Assembly: GCF_029892285.1 (NCBI RefSeq)
Contig: NZ_JARXVM010000010.1
Coordinates: 1 to 64,000, forward strand
Direction of reading: 5' to 3'
From: Rhizobium sp. SG_E_25_P2
GTDB lineage: Bacteria; Pseudomonadota; Alphaproteobacteria; Rhizobiales; Rhizobiaceae
DNA length: 64,000 nucleotides
Position numbers and translations under genes: made by a program. This document shows positions 9,361 to 17,381 of this stretch, in pieces. The notes under the pieces were generated by a model. The model made no database searches and was not told the origin of the DNA. It worked only from the letters and a program-made list of their open reading frames with translations. Position 1 is the stretch's first letter; each line of letters starts with the position of its first letter.

Positions 9361-9699
9361 TCAGTCGCCCGAGCCGGGCTTCTCCGAGAAGTACTTTTCG
9401 AGCTTACCTTCGACGCCGTCCATTTCCTTCGCTTCGGGAAGAGGATCGCGCTTCTGGGTGATGTTCGGCCAGACGGTGGCAAAATCGGCGTTCAATTTCA
9501 ACCACTTATCCAAACCGCTTTCGGTATCGGGCTTGATTGCCTCGGCAGGACATTCCGGTTCGCAGACGCCGCAGTCGATGCATTCGTCGGGATGGATGAC
9601 CAGGAAATTTTCACCCTCGTAGAAACAGTCGACCGGACACACTTCCACGCAATCCGTGTACTTGCACTTGATGCAGTTGTCGGTCACGACATAGGTCAT
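9361..9699 (-). CDS. fdxA: seven-iron ferredoxin
   Basis: This 112-residue ferredoxin binds one 3Fe-4S and one 4Fe-4S cluster. The N-terminal cysteine group ([18 protein letters not shown]) and the second group ([16 protein letters not shown]) have the FdxA spacing, and the C-terminal half is the usual alpha-helical extension. It is a soluble electron carrier whose partners in this group are not settled. It lies in a minus-strand run behind the S4 protein and helicase, with a 157-base gap that may carry its own promoter. Confidence 0.95.
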   Translation of the reverse strand: MTYVVTDNCIKCKYTDCVEVCPVDCFYEGENFLVIHPDECIDCGVCEPECPAEAIKPDTESGLDKWLKLNADFATVWPNITQKRDPLPEAKEMDGVEGKLEKYFSEKPGSGD

Positions 9700-9856
9700 T
9701 CCAAGGCTCCAGAAAAGGACTCGTCAAGGGGCACGGCGGATCCCGCAAATCGCTTGTCACCTAGCGGCTTTGCCCCTCCTTTGCAAGGAGAAGGCTAGGC
9801 AAACGAGGCCTGCGGGAAACGCATATCTGCCTTGCGCGCCGTATCCGAAACCGGCG

Positions 9857-10252
9857 TCACTCGGTGAAATCGTAGCGCGCCTTCAGACGTTCCATCTGGC
9901 GACGCTCTTTCTTTTCGGGCCGGCCGGTTCCGGCTTCGCGCGTCGCCTGCTCATAACGCGATGTTTTTTCGCGAGGCGGCGTTTCATCGGAGTAGAGAAG
10001 CCTGGCTTCCTCAAACGGACCGCGACGATCGCCCGGAGCTTTGACCACGACGATCACATGTTTGTCATGCGTCGCCACTTCCAGCCGGTCGCCGATCTTC
10101 ACATCGGCGCTCGGGCGGCGGACCTTGTCGCCGTTGACAGCGACATGGCCGGCCTCGATCCAGCCTTGCGCCAGCGTGCGCGACTTGGCGATCCTGGTGA
10201 AGAAAAGCCATTTGTCGATGCGCTGGCGTTGGCTGGCCGAGGCGTCGCTCAT
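9857..10252 (-). CDS. S4-domain RNA-binding protein, Hsp15-like
   Basis: The 131-residue protein begins with an S4 fold (RIDKWLFFTRIAKSRTLAQGWIEAGHVAVNG, residues 11-42) and has a long basic, charged tail. It matches the HslR/Hsp15 family. In E. coli that protein binds 50S subunits carrying a stranded nascent chain and helps recycle them. The gene begins three bases after the helicase stop, so the pair is almost certainly translated from one message. Confidence 0.88.
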   Translation of the reverse strand: MSDASASQRQRIDKWLFFTRIAKSRTLAQGWIEAGHVAVNGDKVRRPSADVKIGDRLEVATHDKHVIVVVKAPGDRRGPFEEARLLYSDETPPREKTSRYEQATREAGTGRPEKKERRQMERLKARYDFTE

Positions 10253-10255
10253 ACC

Positions 10256-13200
10256 TTACTTCTTCAGTTGTTCCTTCAGCGCAGCGAGCTTGGCGAAAGG
10301 AGAATCCGGATCGATCGGCTTTTCCTTGCGGGGCTTCGCTTCAAAGCGCTGCGGCTGGCCGCGATTGCCCTTGTCCTGACGCGGAGCCGCGTCCTGACGC
10401 TCGCCCCGATCCTGCCGGTCCTGACGCGGACGATCATTGCGTGGCGGCCGATCGCCCTGCTGGTCCTTGCGGTCCCGGCGGCCTTCGCCGCGGTTCTGGG
10501 TGTTTTGCGGGCGGCGATCGTCGCCCTGGCGTTCGGGCCTACGAGCCCCTTCGCGCGGCGCCTGGTCACGGCGAGGCCCCGAGGCGCGTTGCGGCGCGTC
10601 GTTGCGACCGCCTGGCCGCCAAAGCAGGACGCGCTTTTCTTCCTGCGGTTCTTCGGGCGCCGGCTCCTGGGCTGCAGTCGGGTCGGCCTGGACTTCTTCG
10701 GTCGCGGCGGCGGGGGCTTCTTCGGTCTCGGCGGTTTCAACCGTCTCAGCCGACGCCTCGGCGTTTTCAGCCTTCGGCTCCTCGGCGGCGTCTTCCCCGG
10801 CAACAACGACCGGCTTGGCCGGAGCAGACGAGGCGAGATAGCCGGTGGCTTCTTCCGATGTCACGCTATCGGCGCGATAGCCAAGACCCTTCAGGATTTC
10901 TTCGATATCGTCGGTGGTGGCTCCGAGGATCGACAACATGGCCGGCGTTGTCAGGAACCGACGGCCGTCATAGGCGCCGTCCGGACGGGTCGGAGAACCT
11001 GGCTTCCATTGCAGAAGCGGACGGATGAGATCGGCCAGACGCTCAAGAATATCGATGCGCACGGCGCGCTTGCCGAGGAACCGGAAGCCCGCGAGGCGGT
11101 AGAAATTGCGCTCGAAACTATGATCGGTAACGATCGAGGTGCGGCCGGCCGCCAGCGCCGGAATTAAATCGCCATAGCCCGGCAGGCCGAGCGCGTCGTT
11201 CTTCAGCGCCCAGAGCAAAGTGATGAGTTCGGCGGGCGCCGGCTTCAACAGCGCCGGCATGAACACGTGATAGGCGCCGAAGCGGATGCCGTATTTCCGA
11301 AGCGAGGCGCGACCATCCTGGTCGAGAGCCTTGACGTCGTCCGCGACATCGCGGCGGAACAGCACGCCGAGGCTCTCGGCCAATTGATAGGCGATGCCCT
11401 TGGCGATGCCCTGCAGATCCTCGGCGCGGATCAAATCGTCCAGCGGCTTCAGAACCGTGGCGATGTGGTGGTTGACGAAACGCTCGATACGAGCCTGGAC
11501 GTGGTCGCGGGCATGGCCCTGCAGCAGTTCGTCGGCGAGCAGCACGACACGTGGGCGCAGGACGTGGTCCGATGCCGTCAGCCGCGCCACGGGCTCGCCG
11601 AGCCAGCGCAAGAGGCCGTCATTGGCGATCGCCAGATCGTTGTTGCCGGCGGCGTGGAGCCGGGCGGCCCGCGCCTCGAATTCCAATCCGAGCGCCTTGC
11701 CGACCGCACTCTCGACAGCCTTTAGGTCCTGGCCATCCGTTCCGCTCGCAAGCGTAAAGCGGAAACCCGACAACTGCCCCACATGATGCCCTTCCACGAA
11801 GACATCGCCATTCACACTGATTTCCGCTTCGAGCATAGCATTCTCTCTTAACCGCTTCATGAGCACAGATGTCCTGCGGTCTACGAAGCGTTTGGTCAAC
11901 CTTTCATGCAGCGCGTCCGAGAGACGATCTTCGATTTCGCGCGTTTTTTCCTGCCAGTGCGCCGGATCGGCCAGCCAGCCGGGTCGATTGGACACATAGG
12001 TCCAAGTCCTGATTTGCGCAATACGGGCGGAGAGCGTGTCAATCTCGCCATCCGTCCTGTCCGCCCGGCGCACCTGTTCCGCTATGAAATCTTCCTTCAC
12101 CGCGCCGAGCCGGACGATGTCCTTGTAGATGGCGGCGACGAGATCGGAATGTTGCAGCGAGGTGATCCGCCTGTAGTCAGGCAGGGCGCAAATCTCCCAG
12201 AGCTTTTCCACCCTTTCCCGCGATGTGGCAAGCTCCAAAATATCAGGATATCGCGCCAGATGTTCGAGCGCCTGCATGTCGACGGATGGCAACGCCTTGG
12301 TCAGGCCCTGCAAGCGAGGCGCCGTGTCCAGGCTTTTGCGCAGATGATCGACGGAGGAGAAATCGAAGCCCTTGGTGCGCCATTGCATGACCTTGACGGG
12401 GTCGAATTCGTGGCTCTCGATCCGTTGCACCATCTCGTCGTCAAGCGGGCGGGTCTGGCCGGTGACGCCAAATGTCCCGTCGCGCATGTGCCGTCCGGCG
12501 CGCCCGGCAATCTGGCCCATCTCGCCGGGCGTCAGGTTGCGATATTGAAAACCGTCATATTTGCGGTCCTGGGCGAAAGCGACATGGTCGACATCGAGAT
12601 TGAGGCCCATGCCGATGGCGTCGGTCGCGACGATATATTCGACATCGCCTTCCTGGTAGAGCGCCACTTGCGCATTACGAGTGCGGGGGCTGAGCGCTCC
12701 GATCACCACCGCCGCGCCGCCGCGTTGCCGCTTGACCAGTTCGGCGATCGCATAGACTTCGTCGGCCGAGAAGGCGACGATGGCGGATCGGCGCGGCAGG
12801 CGGGTGATCTTTTTCTGGCCGGCGTAGAACAATTGCGACAGGCGCGGCCGCTCGACCACGGTTAGGCCCGGCAGGATCTGGGTCAGAATCGGCTTCATGG
12901 TAGCTGCGCCCAGCAGCAGCGTTTCCTCCCTGCCGCGCAAATGCAGAATTCGGTCGGTGAAGACATGGCCGCGTTCGAGATCGGCGGCGAGCTGAACTTC
13001 ATCGATGGCCACGAAGGACGCCCTGGTTTCGCTGGGCATGGCCTCGACGGTGCAGACGGAATAACGCGCGCCGGGTGGCGAGATCTTTTCCTCGCCCGTT
13101 ATCAGCGCCACATTGGCGACACCCACCTTTTCGGCGACGCGCCCATAGACTTCACGGGCAAGCAAGCGGAGCGGCAGCCCGATCACGCCTGAGGCATGCG

Positions 13201-13330
13201 CCACCATTCGCTCGATCGCGTAATGGGTCTTGCCGGTGTTTGTGGGGCCGAGAACCGCGGTGACGCCGCGGCCGCTCAAAGTCAGGGGATCGGAAGTCAA
13301 TGTGTCCAGTCCAGATGAAGGAGTCGGCAT
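10256..13330 (-). CDS. Suv3-like superfamily 2 RNA helicase with long disordered tail
   Basis: The 1024-residue product has an N-terminal ATPase core: motif I GPTNTGKTH near residue 28, a DEVQ motif II near residue 110, and motif VI in GQIAGRAGRH near residue 275. This is the arrangement of mitochondrial Suv3-type helicases. A middle region without obvious domains follows. The last 200 residues or so are low-complexity: first Ala/Glu-rich, then Arg/Asp/Gln/Gly-rich, then a short conserved-looking PDSPFAKLAALKEQLKK end. Basic RG-rich tails of this kind bind RNA. A role in RNA decay or ribosome metabolism is likely, given the S4 partner directly downstream. I did not recognise a gene symbol. 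Confidence 0.9.
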   Translation of the reverse strand: MPTPSSGLDTLTSDPLTLSGRGVTAVLGPTNTGKTHYAIERMVAHASGVIGLPLRLLAREVYGRVAEKVGVANVALITGEEKISPPGARYSVCTVEAMPSETRASFVAIDEVQLAADLERGHVFTDRILHLRGREETLLLGAATMKPILTQILPGLTVVERPRLSQLFYAGQKKITRLPRRSAIVAFSADEVYAIAELVKRQRGGAAVVIGALSPRTRNAQVALYQEGDVEYIVATDAIGMGLNLDVDHVAFAQDRKYDGFQYRNLTPGEMGQIAGRAGRHMRDGTFGVTGQTRPLDDEMVQRIESHEFDPVKVMQWRTKGFDFSSVDHLRKSLDTAPRLQGLTKALPSVDMQALEHLARYPDILELATSRERVEKLWEICALPDYRRITSLQHSDLVAAIYKDIVRLGAVKEDFIAEQVRRADRTDGEIDTLSARIAQIRTWTYVSNRPGWLADPAHWQEKTREIEDRLSDALHERLTKRFVDRRTSVLMKRLRENAMLEAEISVNGDVFVEGHHVGQLSGFRFTLASGTDGQDLKAVESAVGKALGLEFEARAARLHAAGNNDLAIANDGLLRWLGEPVARLTASDHVLRPRVVLLADELLQGHARDHVQARIERFVNHHIATVLKPLDDLIRAEDLQGIAKGIAYQLAESLGVLFRRDVADDVKALDQDGRASLRKYGIRFGAYHVFMPALLKPAPAELITLLWALKNDALGLPGYGDLIPALAAGRTSIVTDHSFERNFYRLAGFRFLGKRAVRIDILERLADLIRPLLQWKPGSPTRPDGAYDGRRFLTTPAMLSILGATTDDIEEILKGLGYRADSVTSEEATGYLASSAPAKPVVVAGEDAAEEPKAENAEASAETVETAETEEAPAAATEEVQADPTAAQEPAPEEPQEEKRVLLWRPGGRNDAPQRASGPRRDQAPREGARRPERQGDDRRPQNTQNRGEGRRDRKDQQGDRPPRNDRPRQDRQDRGERQDAAPRQDKGNRGQPQRFEAKPRKEKPIDPDSPFAKLAALKEQLKK

Positions 13331-13440
13331 GCAGCCGGCGGCATTCCTTGCCCGCTAAAAGCGGCAAATGCAAGAACTAGGGCGCATAAAGCAAATTTCG
13401 ACGCTCAGGCGCGGCGATGCGCAAGCTTCGGAACAGCTTG

Positions 13441-13497
13441 GGAACGAATCGGAGACGAATCGCAGACTCGGCGCCGTGCATGTTATGTTCTCTACTA
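13441..13497 (+). repeat. CGAATC regulatory repeat, copy 1
   Basis: The copy reads GGAACGAATC, then GGA, then GACGAATC. The two CGAATC cores are 11 bases apart, one helical turn. Exactly 24 bases after the second core comes TGTTCTCTACTA. Copies 2 and 3 lie at 13687 and 14346. Function is unknown; it looks like a promoter with tandem activator sites. Confidence 0.6.
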
Positions 13498-13686
13498 GAT
13501 ATTGAAGATTCTCGCTTGTGGTCTCGATAGATTGAATCCAACGGGGAATCGCGAGAGTTGCAGTCGTTGCCGATGATATTTGCGGCATCGATCCGTCAAT
13601 GAGTTGATAAAAATATGGTTAATCAAATGCTTCCCGATAGGCGTCCGCCGTCTTGGAATAACACAGGAAAACACCTGAACTAACCC

Positions 13687-13743
13687 GGTACGAATCGCTG
13701 ACGAATCAGGCGTTGCAATTTGTTGCCACAGTGTTCTCTACCA
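13687..13743 (+). repeat. CGAATC regulatory repeat, copy 2
   Basis: The copy reads GGTACGAATC, then GCT, then GACGAATC, with the same 11-base period as copy 1. TGTTCTCTACCA follows after the same 24-base interval. Bases in between are not conserved, so the matched parts look selected rather than recently duplicated. It lies about 150 bases before the DUF3309 gene. Confidence 0.6.
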
Positions 13744-13829
13744 CATTTTGTAGGTTAACCCCATCGAAACCATGCCTGGAAGGTGTCCTTCGGCGACCGT
13801 TTTCTCGGCGACTTTCGTCCGCGACGTCC

Positions 13830-13854
13830 GGAACAAACTGGCTCATCGTCCGTT
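13830..13854 (+). promoter_or_regulatory. EcfG-type general stress promoter
   Basis: GGAAC at 13830-13834 and CGTT at 13851-13854 are separated by 16 bases. This exactly matches the consensus of the alphaproteobacterial general stress sigma factor EcfG (GGAAC-N16/17-CGTT). The DUF3309 start codon lies 37 bases downstream, leaving a leader of about 30 bases. Confidence 0.75.
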
Positions 13855-13891
13855 CAATCCGTCAGTTCGATTGCGCAAAAGGGGTTGCGAC

Positions 13892-14047
13892 ATGCTTGGA
13901 ACCATTCTTCTCATAATTCTAGTCCTGCTTCTCATCGGGTCAGTGCCCAACTGGGCTCACAGCAGGGGATGGGGATACGGGCCTTCCGGCGGAATCGGGC
14001 TGGTTCTCATCATAGTCCTCATACTCGTCCTGATGGGACGGGTGTGA
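13892..14047 (+). CDS. DUF3309 small membrane protein
   Basis: The 51-residue protein is almost entirely hydrophobic. One membrane segment (residues 3-20) precedes a polar turn with WAHSRGWGYGPSGG, and a second segment (residues 34-48) follows. This is the DUF3309 pattern; the biochemical role is unknown. An AAAGGGG ribosome site lies upstream. The EcfG-type promoter directly in front suggests induction in general stress or stationary phase. It is followed 23 bases later by a glycine-zipper lipoprotein gene, probably in the same transcript. Confidence 0.85.
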   Translation: MLGTILLIILVLLLIGSVPNWAHSRGWGYGPSGGIGLVLIIVLILVLMGRV

Positions 14048-14070
14048 CCACACGGAGAAGGAGCGTAGCG

Positions 14071-14319
14071 ATGAAGAAGGTTATTCTGTCCATAGCGATG
14101 ATCGGCGCCTTGGCGTCTTGCACAGCCACTGAACGCGGCGCTGGCATCGGCGCGGCGACCGGCGCCGTCGTCGGTGGCGTCGCCACCGGAGATGTCGGCG
14201 GCGCAGCTGTCGGAGCGGTGGTTGGCGGCGCGGCTGGCGCATTGATTGGTCATGCGAGCCGCGACGGCTACTGTATCTATCGCGACCGCCACGGCCGTCG
14301 CTACGAAGCGCGTTGCTAA
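14071..14319 (+). CDS. glycine-zipper lipoprotein
   Basis: The 82-residue protein starts with a short lipoprotein signal (MKKVILSIAMIGALASC, modified cysteine at residue 17). It continues with repeated Gly/Ala pairs spaced as a glycine zipper (GAGIGAATGAVVGGVATG and onward, residues 23-60). It ends in a basic, tyrosine-containing tail with two cysteines. Such proteins resemble the osmotically inducible OsmB/SlyB-type outer-membrane lipoproteins. GAGAAGGAG precedes the ATG. It is probably co-expressed with the DUF3309 gene under the stress promoter. Confidence 0.82.
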   Translation: MKKVILSIAMIGALASCTATERGAGIGAATGAVVGGVATGDVGGAAVGAVVGGAAGALIGHASRDGYCIYRDRHGRRYEARC

Positions 14320-14345
14320 CGCGCCTGCGGCGCCTGAACGGGTTC

Positions 14346-14402
14346 GGAACGAATCACCGACGAATCACGTTTGCCTGGACGTTCCTGGTACGTTCGCCGC
14401 AA
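14346..14402 (+). repeat. CGAATC regulatory repeat, copy 3, also an EcfG-like promoter
   Basis: The copy reads GGAACGAATC, then ACC, then GACGAATC, with the same 11-base period as copies 1 and 2. The downstream element at the 24-base position (from 14391) is degenerate, matching 7 of 12 bases. GGAAC at 14346 and CGTT at 14368 are 17 bases apart, so the same bases also fit an EcfG promoter. No plus-strand gene follows; transcription from it would run antisense into phaB. Confidence 0.5.
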
Positions 14403-14432
14403 TATGTTGTATTTTATGATTTATTTAACCAT

Positions 14433-14456
14433 GGAGGCCGCCGCTATGCGGCCTCC
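14433..14456 (-). terminator. probable terminator of phaB
   Basis: Perfect 8-bp GC-rich arms lie at 14433-14440 and 14449-14456. On the minus strand they are followed by A/T-rich sequence. The stem starts 14 bases past the phaB stop. Confidence 0.6.
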
Positions 14457-14469
14457 AATCTTTTCATCG

Positions 14470-15195
14470 TCAGATCATATATTGGCCGCCATTGGCGGTA
14501 ATGGTGGAGCCGGTGATGAAGCCTGCATCGTCGGAGGCAAGGAACACCACGCAGCGGGCGATTTCCTCCGGTTCGCCGAGGCGACCGACCGGGATCTGTG
14601 GGATGATCCGCTCGTTCAGCACCTTTTCCGGCACAGCGCGCACCATTTCCGTGCCGATATAGCCGGGGCAGATCACATTGACGGTGATTCCCTTGGCCGC
14701 GCCTTCCTGGGCCAGCGCCTTGGTGAAGCCGATATCGCCGGCCTTGGCGGCGGAGTAATTGGCTTGACCCATCTGGCCCTTCTGGCCGTTGATCGAGGAA
14801 ATGCTGACGATGCGGCCGAAGGAACGGTCGCGCATACCCGACCAGACCGGATGGGTCATGTTGAACAGGCCGGAGAGATTGGTGGAGATCACTGCATTCC
14901 ACTGTTCCGGCGTCATCTTGTGGAACATGGCGTCGCGGGTGATGCCGGCATTGTTCACCAGGATTTCGACTGGCCCCAGTTCCGCTTCGACCTGGGCGAT
15001 GCCTGCTGCGCAGGCTTCGTAGCTCGACACGTCCCATTTGAAGGCGGGGATGCCGGTCTCGGCGGTGAAGGCCTTGGCGGCCTCGTCATTGCCGGCATAA
15101 TTGGCGGCGACTTTGTAGCCGGCGTTTTTCAGCGCTACGGAAATGGCGGCCCCGATGCCGCGTGTTCCACCGGTAACGAGTGCGACTCTGCTCAT
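14470..15195 (-). CDS. phaB: acetoacetyl-CoA reductase
   Basis: PhaB reduces acetoacetyl-CoA to (R)-3-hydroxybutyryl-CoA with NADPH, the second step of polyhydroxybutyrate synthesis. The 241-residue SDR has the cofactor loop TGGTRGIG at residue 8, NNAG near residue 87 and the catalytic Ser, Tyr and Lys in SSINGQKGQMGQANYSAAK near residue 140. The start at 15195 (MSRVALV) has AGGGAGG six bases upstream. It lies 80 bases downstream of phaA on the same strand, the usual phaAB order. Confidence 0.95.
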   Translation of the reverse strand: MSRVALVTGGTRGIGAAISVALKNAGYKVAANYAGNDEAAKAFTAETGIPAFKWDVSSYEACAAGIAQVEAELGPVEILVNNAGITRDAMFHKMTPEQWNAVISTNLSGLFNMTHPVWSGMRDRSFGRIVSISSINGQKGQMGQANYSAAKAGDIGFTKALAQEGAAKGITVNVICPGYIGTEMVRAVPEKVLNERIIPQIPVGRLGEPEEIARCVVFLASDDAGFITGSTITANGGQYMI

Positions 15196-15275
15196 CAATA
15201 TCCCTCCCTGGATAACAGTCTTCTGGATTATTTTGGAGGAAAGCCGCCGGATCCGCAGCGGCTTTCCGACCGAGA

Positions 15276-16457
15276 TCACATGGCTTCGAAGCACATGGCG
15301 ATGCCCATGCCGCCGCCGATGCAAAGCGTGGCAAGGCCCTTCTTGGCCGAGCGGCGCTTCATTTCGAACAACAGCGTGTTGAGCACGCGCGCGCCGGAAG
15401 CGCCGATCGGATGACCGATGGCGATCGCGCCGCCATTGACGTTGACGATCGAGGGATCCCAGCCGAGATCTTTGTTGACCGCGCAGGCTTGCGCCGCGAA
15501 GGCTTCGTTGGCTTCGACCAGATCGAGATCGCCGACCGACCAGCCGGCCTTTTCGAGCGCCTTGCGAGAGGCCGGGATCGGGCCGGTGCCCATGATCTTG
15601 GGATCGACGCCGGCGGTGGCCCAGGACACGATGCGGGCGAGGGGCGTGATGCCGCGACGCACAGCTTCTTCTTCGGTCATCAGCAGGGCGGCGGCAGCGC
15701 CGTCATTCAGACCGGAGGCGTTGCCGGCGGTCACGGTGCCTTCCTTGTCGAAAGCCGGGCGGAGCTTGGCGAGCGCGTCCATCGTCGCGCCGGCGCGGAT
15801 ATATTCGTCGGCGTCGACGATCGTGTCGCCCTTGCGGCCCTTGATAACGAAGGGCACGATTTCATCCTTGAACTTGCCAGCCGTCTGGGCGGCTTCCGCC
15901 TTGTTCTGCGATGCGACGGCGAAAGCGTCCTGCTCGTCGCGGGAGAGTTGCCATTGGCGCGCCACGTTTTCTGCAGTGATGCCCATGTGATAGCCATGGA
16001 AGGCGTCCGTCAGCCCGTCCTTGATCATCGTGTCGATCAGCTTGACGTCCCCCATCTTCACGCCCGCGCGAAGATATTGGCAATGCGGCGCCATGGACAT
16101 CGATTCCATGCCGCCCGCAACGATGATCGAGGCGTCGCCCGCAGCGATCTGTTGCATGCCAAGGGCGACGGCGCGAAGGCCAGAGCCGCAGAGCTGGTTG
16201 ACGCCGAGCGCCGTGGCTTCGATGGGGACGCCGGCCTTGATCGCCGCCTGGCGGGCCGGGTTCTGGCCTTCGCCGGCCGGAAGGACCTGGCCCAGAATCA
16301 CTTCATTGACGTCCGAAGCCTCGACGCCGGCGCGTTCGAGCACGCTCTTGATGACAGTCAAGCCCAATTCATGGGCCGGGACATTGGCGAAACTGCCGTT
16401 GAAAGAGCCGACAGCGGTGCGCGCTGCGCTTGCGATGACGATCGAAGGGCTGCTCAT
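15276..16457 (-). CDS. phaA: acetyl-CoA C-acetyltransferase (beta-ketothiolase)
   Basis: PhaA condenses two acetyl-CoA molecules to acetoacetyl-CoA. The 393-residue product has the nucleophilic cysteine in [11 protein letters not shown] near residue 89, the histidine in [14 protein letters not shown] near residue 345 and the second cysteine in LCIGGGMG near residue 379. The ATG at 16457 has a GGAGGAAAC ribosome site. It is the first gene of phaAB and is divergent from phaR. Confidence 0.96.
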   Translation of the reverse strand: MSSPSIVIASAARTAVGSFNGSFANVPAHELGLTVIKSVLERAGVEASDVNEVILGQVLPAGEGQNPARQAAIKAGVPIEATALGVNQLCGSGLRAVALGMQQIAAGDASIIVAGGMESMSMAPHCQYLRAGVKMGDVKLIDTMIKDGLTDAFHGYHMGITAENVARQWQLSRDEQDAFAVASQNKAEAAQTAGKFKDEIVPFVIKGRKGDTIVDADEYIRAGATMDALAKLRPAFDKEGTVTAGNASGLNDGAAAALLMTEEEAVRRGITPLARIVSWATAGVDPKIMGTGPIPASRKALEKAGWSVGDLDLVEANEAFAAQACAVNKDLGWDPSIVNVNGGAIAIGHPIGASGARVLNTLLFEMKRRSAKKGLATLCIGGGMGIAMCFEAM

Positions 16458-16643
16458 GATTGTTTCCTCCTTGATAGGTTGTCCCGACACTCGCAAACAC
16501 ACAGGAGGCTGTCAATGACGCTAAAGACCAACATGCCGCAACGCGGCGTATTGTTTTCATTCCCGTCCTGGTTGCTTCCGAGGCGCTTCGACGTTCCCGC
16601 TGTTTCCAGTCTCTGCGGTATAGGCCTCCGCTCACGCCGCAAC

Positions 16644-16660
16644 GCACAAAACCATTGTGC
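16644..16660. promoter_or_regulatory. inverted repeat in the phaA-phaR intergenic region
   Basis: GCACAA at 16644-16649 and TTGTGC at 16655-16660 form a 6-bp inverted repeat with a 5-base spacer. It lies about 96 bases before phaR and 187 bases from phaA. A similar TTGCACA/TGTGCAA repeat precedes sdhC. It is a candidate operator, possibly for PhaR itself, but the binding protein is not shown by the sequence. Confidence 0.4.
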
Positions 16661-16755
16661 CCACAGGGCTTTTCAGCTTAGACTGATCGAAAGCGCCCGA
16701 GAAATCGAGTGGAGGAGGCGTTTTTTGCGAAAGAAAAGACGGTCAGGAGGAACGA

Positions 16756-17337
16756 ATGGCCAAAAATGATGGGCAGATCGTCATCAAGAAATACGCGAAC
16801 CGGCGGCTCTACAATACCGGCACCAGCACCTATGTGACGCTCGACGATCTGGCGCAGATGGTCAAGAAGGGGGAGGACTTCAACGTCCAGGACGCCAAGA
16901 GCGGCGATGACATCACGCATTCGGTGCTGACGCAGATCATCTTCGAGCAGGAATCCAAGAACGGCAACACGTTGCTGCCGATTTCATTCCTTCGACAGCT
17001 TATCTCCTATTATGGCGACCAGATGCAGATGTTCGTGCCGTCCTATCTCGAACAGTCCATGCATGCCTTCAGCAGCCAGCAGAGCCAGATCCGCGAACAT
17101 CTTTCGAAGTCGCTGGGCGATACGCCCCTCGCCAAGAATCTGCAGATTCCGATTCAGTTGATGGAAGAGCAGGTGAAGCGCAATACCGAAATTTTCCGCC
17201 AGGCGATGGAGGTGTTCACTCCCTTTGCCCCGCAAGCCCAGGCCAAGGCCGAGCCCAAGGGCAAGGCCGACGTCAAGGATATCGAAGATCTCAAGGAGCA
17301 GCTTCGCGCTCTTCAGACCAAGATCGAGAATATGTGA
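16756..17337 (+). CDS. phaR: polyhydroxyalkanoate synthesis repressor
   Basis: The 193-residue protein has the PHB/PHA accumulation regulator DNA-binding domain at residues 8-70 (VIKKYANRRLYNTGTSTYVTL and the following segment). A granule-associated middle region follows, ending in a short predicted coiled coil (IEDLKEQLRALQTKIENM). PhaR binds both nascent PHA and phasin or PHA promoters, and lets go of DNA when polymer forms. AGGAGG lies a few bases before the ATG. It is transcribed away from phaAB. Confidence 0.95.
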   Translation: MAKNDGQIVIKKYANRRLYNTGTSTYVTLDDLAQMVKKGEDFNVQDAKSGDDITHSVLTQIIFEQESKNGNTLLPISFLRQLISYYGDQMQMFVPSYLEQSMHAFSSQQSQIREHLSKSLGDTPLAKNLQIPIQLMEEQVKRNTEIFRQAMEVFTPFAPQAQAKAEPKGKADVKDIEDLKEQLRALQTKIENM

Positions 17338-17344
17338 GCTCAGC

Positions 17345-17375
17345 CTGCCGGGCGGCGTGTTTTACCGCCCGGCAG
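17345..17375. terminator. bidirectional terminator after phaR
   Basis: Perfect 11-bp GC-rich arms lie at 17345-17355 and 17365-17375 with a 9-base T-rich loop. They are followed by a 14-base perfect palindrome (GGTCTTTAAAGACC, 17377-17390) that reaches into the end of the convergent gene. Confidence 0.75.
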
Positions 17376-17381
17376 CGGTCT

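Larger units (their letters stand above)
13331..13829. other. roughly 500-base gene-free region rich in GANTC sites
   Basis: No open frame here has convincing coding character. It is more A/T-rich than its flanks. It holds two copies of a repeated CGAATC motif and eight GANTC sites between 13446 and 13707. It separates the helicase promoter (minus) from the small plus-strand operon beginning at 13892. Confidence 0.6.

Noticed and set aside
9770-11167. A 465-codon open frame on the plus strand
   Set aside because: It lies antisense to the S4 protein and the Ala/Arg-rich tail of the helicase. The translation is low-complexity Arg/Leu with no family resemblance.
13355-13588. A 77-codon minus-strand open frame in the gene-poor region
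   Set aside because: It has no ribosome site, no hydrophobic or domain pattern, and covers the first CGAATC repeat, which looks regulatory.
13331-13829. Possible replication origin, because of A/T-rich GANTC-dense sequence
   Set aside because: No DnaA-box cluster was recognised and none of the usual origin neighbours (hemE, parAB, gidA, dnaA) are present.
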